Source: Microbulbifer pacificus
GTDB lineage: Bacteria; Pseudomonadota; Gammaproteobacteria; Pseudomonadales; Cellvibrionaceae
Direction of reading: 5' to 3'
Length of the DNA: 64,000 nucleotides
NCBI RefSeq assembly: GCF_002959965.1
Contig: NZ_PREV01000027.1
Span: 124,001-188,000, forward strand
Positions 53,248-61,777 of this stretch are shown piece after piece (the stretch's first letter is position 1; each line of letters begins with the position of its first letter). A model generated the notes under the pieces. The model saw only the letters and a program-made list of their open reading frames with translations, was not told the origin of the DNA and made no database searches. The position numbers and the translations under genes were made by a program.

Positions 53248-53293
53248 GCCCGTCTGACACGTTTTTGCTCCTGCAAAAACGTGTCAGACGGGC
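53248..53293 (+). other. Perfect 21-bp hairpin between infB and rbfA
   Basis: The arm 53248-53268 (GCCCGTCTGACACGTTTTTG, plus C) and its exact complement at 53273-53293 are separated only by TCCT. A weak T stretch (CATTTTG) follows. It is placed inside a conserved operon 23 bases before rbfA. It could be a partial terminator or an RNase III/processing site. Confidence 0.75.
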
Positions 53294-53315
53294 CGCCATT
53301 TTGAATAGGTAACTG

Positions 53316-53765
53316 ATGGCCAAAGAATTCCACCGCGCCGACCGGGTCGCCGACGCCATGCGTCGCGAACTGGCCCAGCTGATCCAGCACGAAGTGCGCG
53401 ACCCGCGTGTAGGCATGGTCAATGTCAACGATGTGGAAGTGAGTCGCGATCTCACCACTGCCAAGGTCTACGTGACCCTGGTGGGGGAAGACGATCCGAG
53501 CAAGATCGAAATTTCCATGGCGGCGCTCAACAAGGCGGCCGGCTTCCTGCGCAGCCAGCTGGCCAAAGAGATCCAGATTCGTACTATTCCCCGTCTGTAT
53601 TTCCGCTATGACGAGACCTCCGTGCGCGGCCAGCACCTCTCGGCGTTGATCGACAAAGCGGTGAAGTCGGATCAGAAACATGCGGATGACGACGGCGATC
53701 AGGTCGGCGACGACCGCAGGGACGATCAAGACCGCCGAGAAGGCGGGGAAGAAAGTAACGACTGA
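53316..53765 (+). CDS. rbfA: Ribosome-binding factor RbfA
   Basis: This 149-residue KH-fold factor is needed for 30S maturation and cold adaptation. The start EFHRADRVADAMRRELAQLI, then VNVNDVEVSRDLTTAKVYVT, and FLRSQLAKEIQIRTIPRLYF are typical. The last 30 residues are Asp/Arg-rich and longer than in many homologues. Its TGA overlaps the truB ATG by one base, which couples the two. Confidence 0.95.
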   Translation: MAKEFHRADRVADAMRRELAQLIQHEVRDPRVGMVNVNDVEVSRDLTTAKVYVTLVGEDDPSKIEISMAALNKAAGFLRSQLAKEIQIRTIPRLYFRYDETSVRGQHLSALIDKAVKSDQKHADDDGDQVGDDRRDDQDRREGGEESND

Positions 53766-54700
53766 TGGGCCGCAGACCAAAATGGGGGCGGCAGGTGGAT
53801 GGCGTGCTGTTGCTGAACAAGCCCGCCGGTATTACCGCCAATGACGCCCTGCAGAAAGCCAAACGTCTCTTCTTCGCCAACCGCGCCGGCCATACCGGTG
53901 CGCTCGACCCGCTGGCGACCGGCGTACTGCCGATCTGCTTTGGCGAGGCGACCAAGTTTTCCCAGTATCTGCTGGATGCGGACAAGCGCTATCGCAGTAC
54001 CTTCTGCCTCGGTATGACCACTGAGACAGGCGATGCCGACGGCAACGTGGTTTCCACCAGCGATGCCAGTGGCGTCACCGAAGCGCAGGTGCGGAAGGCC
54101 ATGGAAGCCTTTCGCGGCACCATCCGCCAGGTGCCGTCCATGTATTCGGCGCTCAAACACAACGGCCAGCCGCTGTACAAGCTGGCGCGCCAGGGCATCG
54201 AAGTGGAGCGGGAAGCGCGCGAAGTGGAAATTTATTCCTACGAGCTGCTGAAATTTATACCCGGTACTAACCCCCGGGCTGAAATCAAGGTGCACTGTTC
54301 CAAGGGGACCTATGTGCGCAGCCTCGCCGAGGATCTGGGCAAGGCACTGGGCGTAGGGGCCTTTGTGGAAAAGCTGCACCGCAGCGCTGCTGGTCCCTAT
54401 CACGAGGATGACGCGGTCACCCTGGATGAACTGACCGCAGAGCGCGGTGAGGGGCAGGCGGAACTGCTGGACCATCACCTGCTACCGGCAGATTCTCCCG
54501 CCTCCGGTTTGCCCAAAATGATCCTCACGGAGGATTCGAGCTACTATCTACGCCAGGGCCAGCCGGTGATGGATCTTCAGGTCTATCGCTTGGGCGATGA
54601 AGGTGATATGGTGCGCCTCTTCTCAGAAAGTGGTGATTTTCTGGGCGTTGGAGAGATTACTGATGACGGGCGGGTCGCTCCCCGCCGGTTGGTGAAATAA
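53765..54700 (+). CDS. truB: tRNA pseudouridine-55 synthase TruB
   Basis: This 311-residue enzyme makes pseudouridine 55 in the T loop of tRNAs. The catalytic Asp48 lies in HTGALDPLATGVLP. Other conserved parts are DGVLLLNKPAGITANDALQ, RYRSTFCLGMTTETGDADG, QVPSMYSALKHNGQPLYKLA and CSKGTYVRSLAEDLG. A C-terminal PUA-like domain covers about residues 245-311. It follows rbfA in the usual order, overlapping by one base. Confidence 0.97.
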   Translation: MGRRPKWGRQVDGVLLLNKPAGITANDALQKAKRLFFANRAGHTGALDPLATGVLPICFGEATKFSQYLLDADKRYRSTFCLGMTTETGDADGNVVSTSDASGVTEAQVRKAMEAFRGTIRQVPSMYSALKHNGQPLYKLARQGIEVEREAREVEIYSYELLKFIPGTNPRAEIKVHCSKGTYVRSLAEDLGKALGVGAFVEKLHRSAAGPYHEDDAVTLDELTAERGEGQAELLDHHLLPADSPASGLPKMILTEDSSYYLRQGQPVMDLQVYRLGDEGDMVRLFSESGDFLGVGEITDDGRVAPRRLVK

Positions 54701-54917
54701 ACTCTGACTGATCGAACAGCTGTGCGGCACAAGGGATGTGCCGCCCGTCGGCTCGGCCGGCGCGAGTCGGGTGGAAGCAGGCAGATCCGCGTATCTGCGC
54801 CGCTGAAGCCCGGCGACGATGACAGGAAACCAGGACGGCTTTTTGTCATCAGTAGGTAAAACGTCGATTAGCTGATCTGTAAACATGCACGGGTCAGCCG
54901 AATTTTCAAAGCATGTT

Positions 54918-54936
54918 ACGAACGAGGTAATTCGTT
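54918..54936 (+). promoter_or_regulatory. Possible S15 operator hairpin at the rpsO ribosome-binding site
   Basis: AACGA (54921-54925) pairs with TCGTT (54932-54936) across GGTAAT. An alternative pairing is ACGAA (54918-54922) with TTCGT (54931-54935). Both partly cover the Shine-Dalgarno GAGG (54924-54927) immediately before the rpsO ATG. In E. coli S15 represses its own mRNA through structure at this place; the details here are inferred. The rest of the 236-base truB-rpsO gap shows no gene. Confidence 0.45.
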
Positions 54937-55206
54937 ATGGCACTGTCTGCATCTGAAAAAGCAGCCATCCTGAAAGAGCACGGCCAAGCTGCAGGTGACA
55001 CCGGTTCTCCGGAAGTCCAGGTGGCTCTGCTGACCGCCAACATCAACAAGCTTCAGGGTCACTTTGCTTCTCACAAGCAAGACCACCACTCCCGTCGTGG
55101 TCTGATCCGCATGGTAAACCAGCGTCGTAAGCTGCTGGATTACCTGAAGCGCAAGGATCTGAACCGTTACGCACAGCTGATCGCCAAGCTCGGCCTGCGT
55201 CGCTAA
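54937..55206 (+). CDS. rpsO: 30S ribosomal protein S15
   Basis: This 89-residue small-subunit protein binds 16S rRNA helices 20-22 and initiates assembly of the platform. [51 protein letters not shown] and [12 protein letters not shown] are all conserved, including the [11 protein letters not shown] contact region. The length equals that of E. coli S15 (89). An intrinsic terminator follows, yet pnp continues in the same direction, as in E. coli. Confidence 0.98.
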   Translation: MALSASEKAAILKEHGQAAGDTGSPEVQVALLTANINKLQGHFASHKQDHHSRRGLIRMVNQRRKLLDYLKRKDLNRYAQLIAKLGLRR

Positions 55207-55214
55207 GACCCTGA

Positions 55215-55248
55215 GAATGCCCGCCCCTTGGCGGGCATTCTTCTTTTT
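55215..55248 (+). terminator. Intrinsic terminator after rpsO
   Basis: GAATGCCCGC (55215-55224) pairs perfectly with GCGGGCATTC (55231-55240) and is followed by TTCTTTTT. This matches the E. coli arrangement, where a terminator between rpsO and pnp is partly read through. Confidence 0.85.
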
Positions 55249-55302
55249 AGTGGCAGGAATTGACGAATTTCGGGGGTAAAGAAGTGACTTCCCCCCGGGA
55301 GC

Positions 55303-55410
55303 GCGGAGTTGCTTTTGGAACCGCTGAGGGCTGTTTATATCGCCCGCTGCCGGTTCCAGCTCCGCAAGCGGGCCGTACGGCCCACAAAGATTCGCCTGAA
55401 AACAGGCGAA
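55303..55410 (+). promoter_or_regulatory. Structured leader of pnp
   Basis: Three structures follow one another. First is a nested stem of GCGGAG (55303-55308)/CTCCGC (55360-55365) and GGAACC (55317-55322)/GGTTCC (55352-55357). Then comes the palindrome GGGCCGTACGGCCC (55370-55383). Last is TTCGCCTG-AAAA-CAGGCGAA (55391-55410). In E. coli the pnp leader forms a double-stranded region that is cut by RNase III and lets PNPase autoregulate. A similar role is plausible here but not shown. Confidence 0.55.
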
Positions 55411-55467
55411 CAAAAGTAGGGGCTGTTGGAATGGGCCAGCAGCCGTAAGGAAACAGGAAAGATACTA

Positions 55468-57576
55468 GTGAATCCAGTAACCAAAACATTCCAGTACGGA
55501 AAAGACCAGGTCACCATCGAAACCGGCCGCATCGCGCGCCAGGCTACCGGTGCGGCGCTTGTCACCATGGGCGAAACCGTTGTGCTGTGTACCGTTGTCG
55601 GTGCCAAAGACGCCAAGCCTGGCCAGGACTTTTTCCCGCTGTCCGTGCACTACCAGGAAAAGGCCTATGCGGCCGGCAAGATTCCCGGTGGCTTCTTCAA
55701 GCGTGAAGGCCGTCCGTCCGAGAAAGAAACCCTGACCTCCCGCCTGATCGACCGTCCGATCCGTCCGCTGTTCCCGAAAGGTTTCATGAACGAAGTACAG
55801 GTAATGTGTACCGTTCTGTCCGCGGAAAAGGACGTGGATCCGGATATCGCTGCCATGATCGGCACCTCCGCGGCACTCGCTGTGTCCGGTATCCCGTTCA
55901 GTGGTCCGATCGGCGCCGCGCGTGTGGGTTACACCGAAAAAGACGGCTATATCCTGAACCCGGGCTACAAAGCACTGAAAGAGTCCGAGCTGGACATGGT
56001 GGTTGCGGGTACCAAAGATGCCGTATTGATGGTGGAGTCTGAAGCGGCCGAGCTGCCGGAAGACATCATGCTGGGCGCGGTGCTGTACGCGCACCAGGAA
56101 ATGCAGGCGGTTGTCAAAGTCTGTGAAGAACTGAAAGCCGAAGCTGGCAAGCCCACCTGGGACTGGCAGCCGGAAGCCGCCAACGAAGAGCTTAAGTCTG
56201 CACTGGAATCCCAGTTTGGCGAGCAGGTGAAGGAAGCCTACCGCATCACCGACAAGCAGCAGCGCACCACCCGTCTGGGCGAACTGCGCAGCGCTGCGGC
56301 AGCGGCGCTGGCCACGGAAGAGGTGGACGAAGGCACCGTAAAAACCTACTTCGGCAAGCTCGAGAAGAAAATCGTACGCGGTGCCGTGGTGCGCGGCGAA
56401 CCCCGTATCGATGGTCGCGACACCAAAACCGTGCGCCCGATCAGCGTGGAAGTGGGCGTGCTGCCGAAAGGCCACGGCTCTGCACTGTTCACCCGCGGTG
56501 AAACCCAGGCTCTGGTTGTGGCCACCCTCGGTGCTACCCGCGATGCGCAGATCATCGACGCTCTGGAAGGCGAGCGCAAAGACTACTTCATGCTGCACTA
56601 CAACTTCCCTCCCTACTCCGTAGGTGAAGCGGGTCGTGTAGGCGCTACCGGTCGCCGCGAAATCGGCCATGGCCGTCTGGCCCGCCGCGGTATCGCTGCA
56701 GTACTGCCGAACCCGGAAAGCTTCCCCTACACCCTGCGTGTGGTTTCCGAGATCACCGAATCCAACGGCTCCAGCTCTATGGCGTCCGTGTGTGGTTCCA
56801 GCCTGGCGCTGATGGATGCGGGCGTACCGCTGAAAGCACCGGTGGCCGGTATCGCAATGGGTCTGGTGAAGGAAGAAGACGGTTTTGCGGTTCTGACCGA
56901 CATCCTGGGTGACGAAGATCATCTGGGCGATATGGACTTCAAGGTAGCCGGTACCGCTTCTGGTGTGACCGCGCTGCAGATGGACATCAAGATCGAAGGC
57001 ATTACCGAAGAGATCATGGAGACTGCCCTCGAGCAGGCCCTGCAGGCTCGCCTGCACATTCTCGCGGAAATGAACAAAGTGATTGGTGCGTCCCGTGAAG
57101 TGGTGAACGAGAATGCTCCGCGCTACGCGACCCTGAAGATCCATCCGGACAAGATCCGCGACGTGATCGGCAAGGGCGGTGCGACCATCCGCTCCATCAC
57201 CGAAGAAACCGGTGCTTCCATCGACATCGAAGACGACGGCACCGTCAAAGTCTTCGGTGAAGACGGCCAAAGCCTGGAAGCGGCGGTTACCCGCATCGAG
57301 GAAATCACCGCGGAAGCGGAGATCGGTGCGATCTACGAAGGCAAGGTGGTACGCATCGTCGACTTCGGCGCATTCGTGAACTTCCTGCCGGGCAAAGACG
57401 GTCTGGTACACATCTCCCAGATCGCGGAAGAGCGCGTCAATGCGGTGACCGACTACCTGAGCGAAGGTCAGATGGTGAAGGTCAAGGTGCTGGACGTAGA
57501 CCAGCGCGGCCGCATCAAGCTGTCCATCAAGGAAGCCACCGCGGAGCAGGCAGAAGAGGCGACCGGCGAGGAGTAA
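55468..57576 (+). CDS. pnp: Polyribonucleotide nucleotidyltransferase (PNPase)
   Basis: This 702-residue 3'-5' phosphorolytic exoribonuclease is a component of the RNA degradosome. The first RNase PH domain begins [20 protein letters not shown], with [12 protein letters not shown] and [12 protein letters not shown]. The second has [20 protein letters not shown] and [17 protein letters not shown]. The KH domain is at about 555-610 ([20 protein letters not shown]) and the S1 domain at about 622-690 ([20 protein letters not shown]). GTG at 55468 (MNPVTKTF) fits the family start, with AGGAAAG upstream. Confidence 0.97.
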   Translation: MNPVTKTFQYGKDQVTIETGRIARQATGAALVTMGETVVLCTVVGAKDAKPGQDFFPLSVHYQEKAYAAGKIPGGFFKREGRPSEKETLTSRLIDRPIRPLFPKGFMNEVQVMCTVLSAEKDVDPDIAAMIGTSAALAVSGIPFSGPIGAARVGYTEKDGYILNPGYKALKESELDMVVAGTKDAVLMVESEAAELPEDIMLGAVLYAHQEMQAVVKVCEELKAEAGKPTWDWQPEAANEELKSALESQFGEQVKEAYRITDKQQRTTRLGELRSAAAAALATEEVDEGTVKTYFGKLEKKIVRGAVVRGEPRIDGRDTKTVRPISVEVGVLPKGHGSALFTRGETQALVVATLGATRDAQIIDALEGERKDYFMLHYNFPPYSVGEAGRVGATGRREIGHGRLARRGIAAVLPNPESFPYTLRVVSEITESNGSSSMASVCGSSLALMDAGVPLKAPVAGIAMGLVKEEDGFAVLTDILGDEDHLGDMDFKVAGTASGVTALQMDIKIEGITEEIMETALEQALQARLHILAEMNKVIGASREVVNENAPRYATLKIHPDKIRDVIGKGGATIRSITEETGASIDIEDDGTVKVFGEDGQSLEAAVTRIEEITAEAEIGAIYEGKVVRIVDFGAFVNFLPGKDGLVHISQIAEERVNAVTDYLSEGQMVKVKVLDVDQRGRIKLSIKEATAEQAEEATGEE

Positions 57577-57615
57577 TCCTCTCTGGACGGAGCCAGCCTG
57601 ATTGTGGGCTGACGG

Positions 57616-57644
57616 AAACGGTGGCTATATGCCACCGTTTTTTT
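57616..57644 (+). terminator. Intrinsic terminator after pnp
   Basis: AAACGGTGGC (57616-57625) pairs with GCCACCGTTT (57631-57640) around TATAT and continues into TTTT. It ends the translation/RNA superoperon. Confidence 0.88.
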
Positions 57645-57679
57645 ATGGAATTTTAGGGGCGGGGATCTGGAGGAAATTA

Positions 57680-58504
57680 GTGGAAGTTTTATTGCTTTAT
57701 CTGCTGGTTGGGATGGGGGCGGGTACCATCGCGGGGCTGTTTGGGGTCGGCGGCGGATTGATCATCGTACCCGCACTGGTCCTGATGTTTACTGCTCAAG
57801 GCGTTGCACCGGAAATCCTTACCCATATGGCGGTCGGTACTTCACTCGCGACCATCATCATCACCTCGGTAAGCTCCATCCGCACCCATCATGGCAAGCG
57901 CGCGGTGGACTGGAAAATTTTCGCCACAATGGCGCCAGGCATACTGATTGGCTCCTGGTTGGGAGGCATGACCGCGGACTGGCTGTCCGGTGCCTGGCTG
58001 CAATTACTGATCGGGATTTTCGCCGTGGTTATCGGCATGAAAATGTGGATTGACGGCTTGCGCAAGGCCGAACTGCCAGCCGATGGTGGCCGCGTGCCAG
58101 GCAAGGCTGGGCTGACACTGGCAGGTGCGGTGATCGGCTGGGCGTCAGCCATCTTTGGTATTGGCGGGGGTTCATTGACCGTGCCGTTCCTGTCTCGTTG
58201 CCATGTCGTTATGCAGCGCGCGGTCGCCACCTCCGCCGCCTGTGGCCTTCCCATTGCCATTGCAGGTGCCCTGAGTTTTGCCGTACAGGGCTGGAGTGAC
58301 CCACAACTGCCGGCGTGGAGCAGCGGTTATATTTACTGGCCGGCGTTTTTCGGCATCGTCCTTACCAGTACCTGGTTCGCTCGTCTTGGTGCCAAACTGG
58401 CCCACAGGTTGTCGCCGCAGATCCTGAAAAACTGCTTTGCTGGATTGCTGCTTGTGATCGGGGCACGATTCATCTGGCTGAATTACGCGGTGGTATTCGG
58501 CTGA
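57680..58504 (+). CDS. TSUP-family membrane permease (TauE/SafE)
   Basis: This 274-residue inner-membrane protein of the sulfite-exporter TauE/SafE family has about eight helices in two repeated halves. Each half begins with a Gly-rich loop: GLFGVGGGLIIVPALV near residue 20 and AIFGIGGGSLTVPFLS near residue 158. The family exports or imports sulfite, sulfonates or other organic anions; the substrate cannot be told here. GTG at 57680 has GGAGG 6 bases upstream and starts directly at the first helix (VEVLLLYLLVGMGAG). Confidence 0.9.
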   Translation: MEVLLLYLLVGMGAGTIAGLFGVGGGLIIVPALVLMFTAQGVAPEILTHMAVGTSLATIIITSVSSIRTHHGKRAVDWKIFATMAPGILIGSWLGGMTADWLSGAWLQLLIGIFAVVIGMKMWIDGLRKAELPADGGRVPGKAGLTLAGAVIGWASAIFGIGGGSLTVPFLSRCHVVMQRAVATSAACGLPIAIAGALSFAVQGWSDPQLPAWSSGYIYWPAFFGIVLTSTWFARLGAKLAHRLSPQILKNCFAGLLLVIGARFIWLNYAVVFG

Positions 58505-58516
58505 GTTCACATGAAC

Positions 58517-58553
58517 AAAAAAAGCCGCTGGGTTTCCCACAGCGGCTTTTTTT
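58517..58553. terminator. Bidirectional terminator, TSUP / POT genes
   Basis: AAAAAAAGCCGCTG (58517-58530) and CAGCGGCTTTTTTT (58540-58553) form a perfect stem with T runs on both strands. It serves the two convergent genes. Confidence 0.88.
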
Positions 58554-58570
58554 GCAATTGGAATGTGCGA

Positions 58571-60355
58571 TCAGCGAATACCGCACATGCCTTTCTTCAG
58601 CAGCGGAGAGATGACAATCATCAGCGCACCAACGCCAAGACCCCACCACATCAGGTACTCGTACAGATTGGTGTAGGTCGCCAGGGTGGACGCCACATCG
58701 GTGCCGCTGTCCTGAGGCATGGCCGCCATCTTGCCGATGCGCGTCGCCACGGTTTCGGACAACGCAGTAGCCAGGAACCAGGTGCCCATGCTCACACTCA
58801 CCACCTTGCCGATGGAGAGTTTGGTCACCGCAGACAGTCCAACCGGAGACAGGCACAGCTCGCCGGTGGTGTGCAGCAGGTAGGCCAGCACCAGCCAGAT
58901 CATGGCCACTTTACCCGCTTCTGTCGGGAAGGCGGCGCCGAGTACCAGGGCGCCGAAGCCGAGACCGGCCTGAATAATACCGAGGCCGAACTTGACCGGG
59001 GTGCTCGGTTCCCAGCCGCGCTTGCCCAGCCAAACCCACAGGGCTGCGAAGGGAATCGCCAGCAGCATGATAAAGCCGGCATTTAGGGAGCCAAACATGG
59101 AGGCCCGGATTTCACCGTCCCCCACGGCGCGGTCCAGTACACGGTCCGCGTACAGGGTCATGGAGCCGGCGGACTGCTCGAACAGCGCCCAGAACACGAT
59201 AGTAGAGGTGATCAATACCATCAGCACCACGGTGCGGGAGAACTCCTCACTGTAGTGGCGGACGAAGCCGTAGCCAATAAAGGCAACCAGACCCAACAGC
59301 ATGCAGCCCAGCCACACGTCCACATCGGTGAACGCCCAGATCAGGCCGAGTGCTGCGGTCGCCACGGCCATGGCGAGAGCGATCATATCCTTACCCTTGC
59401 TGTCTTTGTGCAGCATGGAGAACAGGATCAGCCCCACGATGGCGACGATCAGCAGGCTGTTCTGCGCCAGGTGCACCACCGGCTCGCTTTGAACCAGGAA
59501 CCACACCAGTGCCAGGGAGGCGATACCGCCGAGGTAAACCGCCCATTCTTTGTTGATCGGGCCGAGCGCCTTCTCTTTGAGAACTTCCGGGCGGCTTGGC
59601 TCGGCCAATCCGTCCAGGAACTTCTGGCCCCAGGTAAAGGTGATCAGCCCCAGTACCATGCCGATACCCGCCACACCGAAGCCATAGCCCCAGCCGTAGG
59701 TTTCACCCAGCCAGCCACACAGCAGGGTGGCGATGAAAGAGCCCACGTTAATGCCCATGTAGAAGATGGTGAAGCCGGCATCGCGGCGGGGATCGTTCTT
59801 GGCATAGAGCTGGCCGACGATGGTGGAAATATTCGGCTTGAGGAAGCCCACACCCACCGTGATCAGCGCCAGTGCCATGAAGAATACCTTCAGCGCCACC
59901 ACGTCCTGGATGATCACATCACTGGCCAGTGTGGTGCCGGCGGCAATGACCGTGCCGTCGTTCAGAGTGATCGCTTCGCTGAGTACCGTGCCAGCGGCGT
60001 AGGAGATGGCCTGATGTCCTTCGACGGCCATCAGCAAGTGGCCCAGGCAGAGCAGGATACCGCCAAACAGTACAGCCTTGCGCATGCCCAGATAGCGGTC
60101 GGCCAGCAGTCCACCGATCAGTGGAAGGGCGTAAACCAGGCCGGCATAGGCACCGAGTACGTCGTAGCCGGCGCTGTCGGTGAACAGGTGGTATTTGGTC
60201 AAATACAGCAGAAGCAGGTACTTCATGCCGTAGAAAGAGAATCGCTCCCAGAGTTCGGTAGCAAAACAGATGTAGAGACCTTTCGGATGGCCGAGCAATT
60301 CGCCCGAACCAGAGCGGGGGGACGCCGTTGAGACGTCTGCGACATTTGATGTCAT
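58571..60355 (-). CDS. POT/PTR2-family proton-coupled peptide transporter
   Basis: This 594-residue major-facilitator protein imports di- and tripeptides with protons. The family signature ExxERFxxY appears as ELWERFSFYGMKYLLLLYL in helix 1. The second PTR2 motif is FYMGINVGSFIATLLCGWL. VGVGFLKPNISTIVGQLY and HTTGELCLSPVGLSAVTKLS are also typical. There are about 14 membrane segments. The start at 60355 (MTSNVADVS) is preferred, with GGGAT about 8 bases upstream. An ATG at 60415 would add 20 residues without a better ribosome site. Confidence 0.92.
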   Translation of the reverse strand: MTSNVADVSTASPRSGSGELLGHPKGLYICFATELWERFSFYGMKYLLLLYLTKYHLFTDSAGYDVLGAYAGLVYALPLIGGLLADRYLGMRKAVLFGGILLCLGHLLMAVEGHQAISYAAGTVLSEAITLNDGTVIAAGTTLASDVIIQDVVALKVFFMALALITVGVGFLKPNISTIVGQLYAKNDPRRDAGFTIFYMGINVGSFIATLLCGWLGETYGWGYGFGVAGIGMVLGLITFTWGQKFLDGLAEPSRPEVLKEKALGPINKEWAVYLGGIASLALVWFLVQSEPVVHLAQNSLLIVAIVGLILFSMLHKDSKGKDMIALAMAVATAALGLIWAFTDVDVWLGCMLLGLVAFIGYGFVRHYSEEFSRTVVLMVLITSTIVFWALFEQSAGSMTLYADRVLDRAVGDGEIRASMFGSLNAGFIMLLAIPFAALWVWLGKRGWEPSTPVKFGLGIIQAGLGFGALVLGAAFPTEAGKVAMIWLVLAYLLHTTGELCLSPVGLSAVTKLSIGKVVSVSMGTWFLATALSETVATRIGKMAAMPQDSGTDVASTLATYTNLYEYLMWWGLGVGALMIVISPLLKKGMCGIR

Positions 60356-60529
60356 ATCTGCAATCCCGGTTGTTATAGCTTTTAATTTAAACCGTTCGAG
60401 TTTAACAGTGGTCATACCAGCTGGCGAATGGTTACAGGTGAAACAGGAAATGAGCCTGCAAAAGGTATTCCTTCGCGACAGGAATCGTGGAAAATCAGGG
60501 ATTCAAAACACGATGTGGGGAGAATAGCG

Positions 60530-61726
60530 ATGAAAACCCCGGAAAATTCTGGACTGGCGATAGAAAAACGGTCACATAGGCGTATTTTTTGGCTTTTGGG
60601 TGGAGTCGGTATGCTCGCGGTGCTCCTGTCGGGCTGTTCCAGCACACCGCGTCCGCCGGTTGCCGTGGATACTCAATGGCTGCTGTCCGGTGTTGCGATA
60701 TTCGGTGAACCTCTCGAAATGGAGCCGCTGCCGGAAGATGACATTCTCGGTCTGCAGCCTGAGATAAAAAGCTACCTCGCCCAGATTGCGCCACAGGCCA
60801 GCCCACAACAGCGTCTCACCGCACTACTGAAGGCATTTGAAAACCGCGACTTCATTGTCGAGTATCACGCAGATCGAACGCTGACAGCGTCGGAAACCTA
60901 TAACCAGCAGGTCGGTAACTGCATGGCGTTCACCGTGATGATGGTGGCCATGGCCCGGGAACTGGGCGTGGAGGCGTACTTCAATCAAGTGGAGGTGCCA
61001 CCGGTCTGGGAGGAGCAGGAACAAGAGCAGACCTTTGTGGTGTACCGCCATATCAATATGGTCAGCGAAAGTTCGCGGGGTCGCCGCGTCGTGGACTTCA
61101 ATCTTGCGGCGTACGATCCGGTATACGACCAGTATCGAATTTCCGATATGGAGGCTTTTGCCCAGTTCTACAGCAATCGCGGGCTGGAATGGATGCGGCA
61201 GGGGGAAATGAGCAAGGCGTTTCGGTATCTGAGCAAAGCGCTGGCGCTGAGACCTAAAAGTAGCGACTTGTGGGCAAACCTCGGAGCCTTCTACAGTCGT
61301 AACCAACGCCTTGACGCGGCGGAGCAAAGTTACTTGCAGGCACTGCAGCTAAACAGCGGGCATGCCCTCGCCACCAGTAACCTTGAGCGCTTGTATCGCC
61401 GGCAACAGCGGATGGATCTGGCGGATTACTACGCGGCAAAAGCTCAATATCATCGCCAACACAATCCCTATTACCTTTATTACCAGGCGCGCAATGCCTA
61501 TGAACACGGGGATTATAAAAGTGCGAAAAAACAGCTAAAGCGAGCGATCTGGCAATATAAAGACGATCACCGTTTTCACTTTTTAATGGGACTGACAAGT
61601 TTCAAAATGGGAGAGCTTGATGACTCCCGTGAGCACTTCACTGCGGCCTTTTCACTGGCTGACAATCCAGGCACACAACAGGCGTATAACCGCAAACTGG
61701 AATATCTGAAAAATCATTTGCAATAA
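60530..61726 (+). CDS. Lipoprotein with transglutaminase-like and TPR domains
   Basis: This 398-residue lipoprotein has lipobox LLSGC (Cys36). A transglutaminase/cysteine-protease-like domain follows with a plausible triad: Cys131 in VGNCMAFT, His174 in YRHINM and Asp189 in RRVVDFN. TPR repeats from about residue 210 onwards include SKAFRYLSKALALRPKSSDL, WANLGAFYSRNQRLDAAEQS and HFLMGLTSFKMGELDDSREH. The ATG at 60530 has GGGGAGA 6 bases upstream; a longer in-frame ORF would place the lipoprotein signal internally. It is divergent from the peptide transporter gene. Its substrate is unknown; a periplasmic peptidase or crosslinking role is possible. Confidence 0.85.
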   Translation: MKTPENSGLAIEKRSHRRIFWLLGGVGMLAVLLSGCSSTPRPPVAVDTQWLLSGVAIFGEPLEMEPLPEDDILGLQPEIKSYLAQIAPQASPQQRLTALLKAFENRDFIVEYHADRTLTASETYNQQVGNCMAFTVMMVAMARELGVEAYFNQVEVPPVWEEQEQEQTFVVYRHINMVSESSRGRRVVDFNLAAYDPVYDQYRISDMEAFAQFYSNRGLEWMRQGEMSKAFRYLSKALALRPKSSDLWANLGAFYSRNQRLDAAEQSYLQALQLNSGHALATSNLERLYRRQQRMDLADYYAAKAQYHRQHNPYYLYYQARNAYEHGDYKSAKKQLKRAIWQYKDDHRFHFLMGLTSFKMGELDDSREHFTAAFSLADNPGTQQAYNRKLEYLKNHLQ

Positions 61727-61756
61727 AAAAGGGGATGCATTTGCATCCCCCTTTTT
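61726..61756. terminator. Bidirectional terminator
   Basis: AAAAAGGGGATGCA and TGCATCCCCCTTTTT form a stem with A and T runs on either side. It lies between the convergent lipoprotein and TonB-dependent receptor genes. Confidence 0.85.
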
Positions 61757-61777
61757 GTATCGACTCAGGTCAACAAC

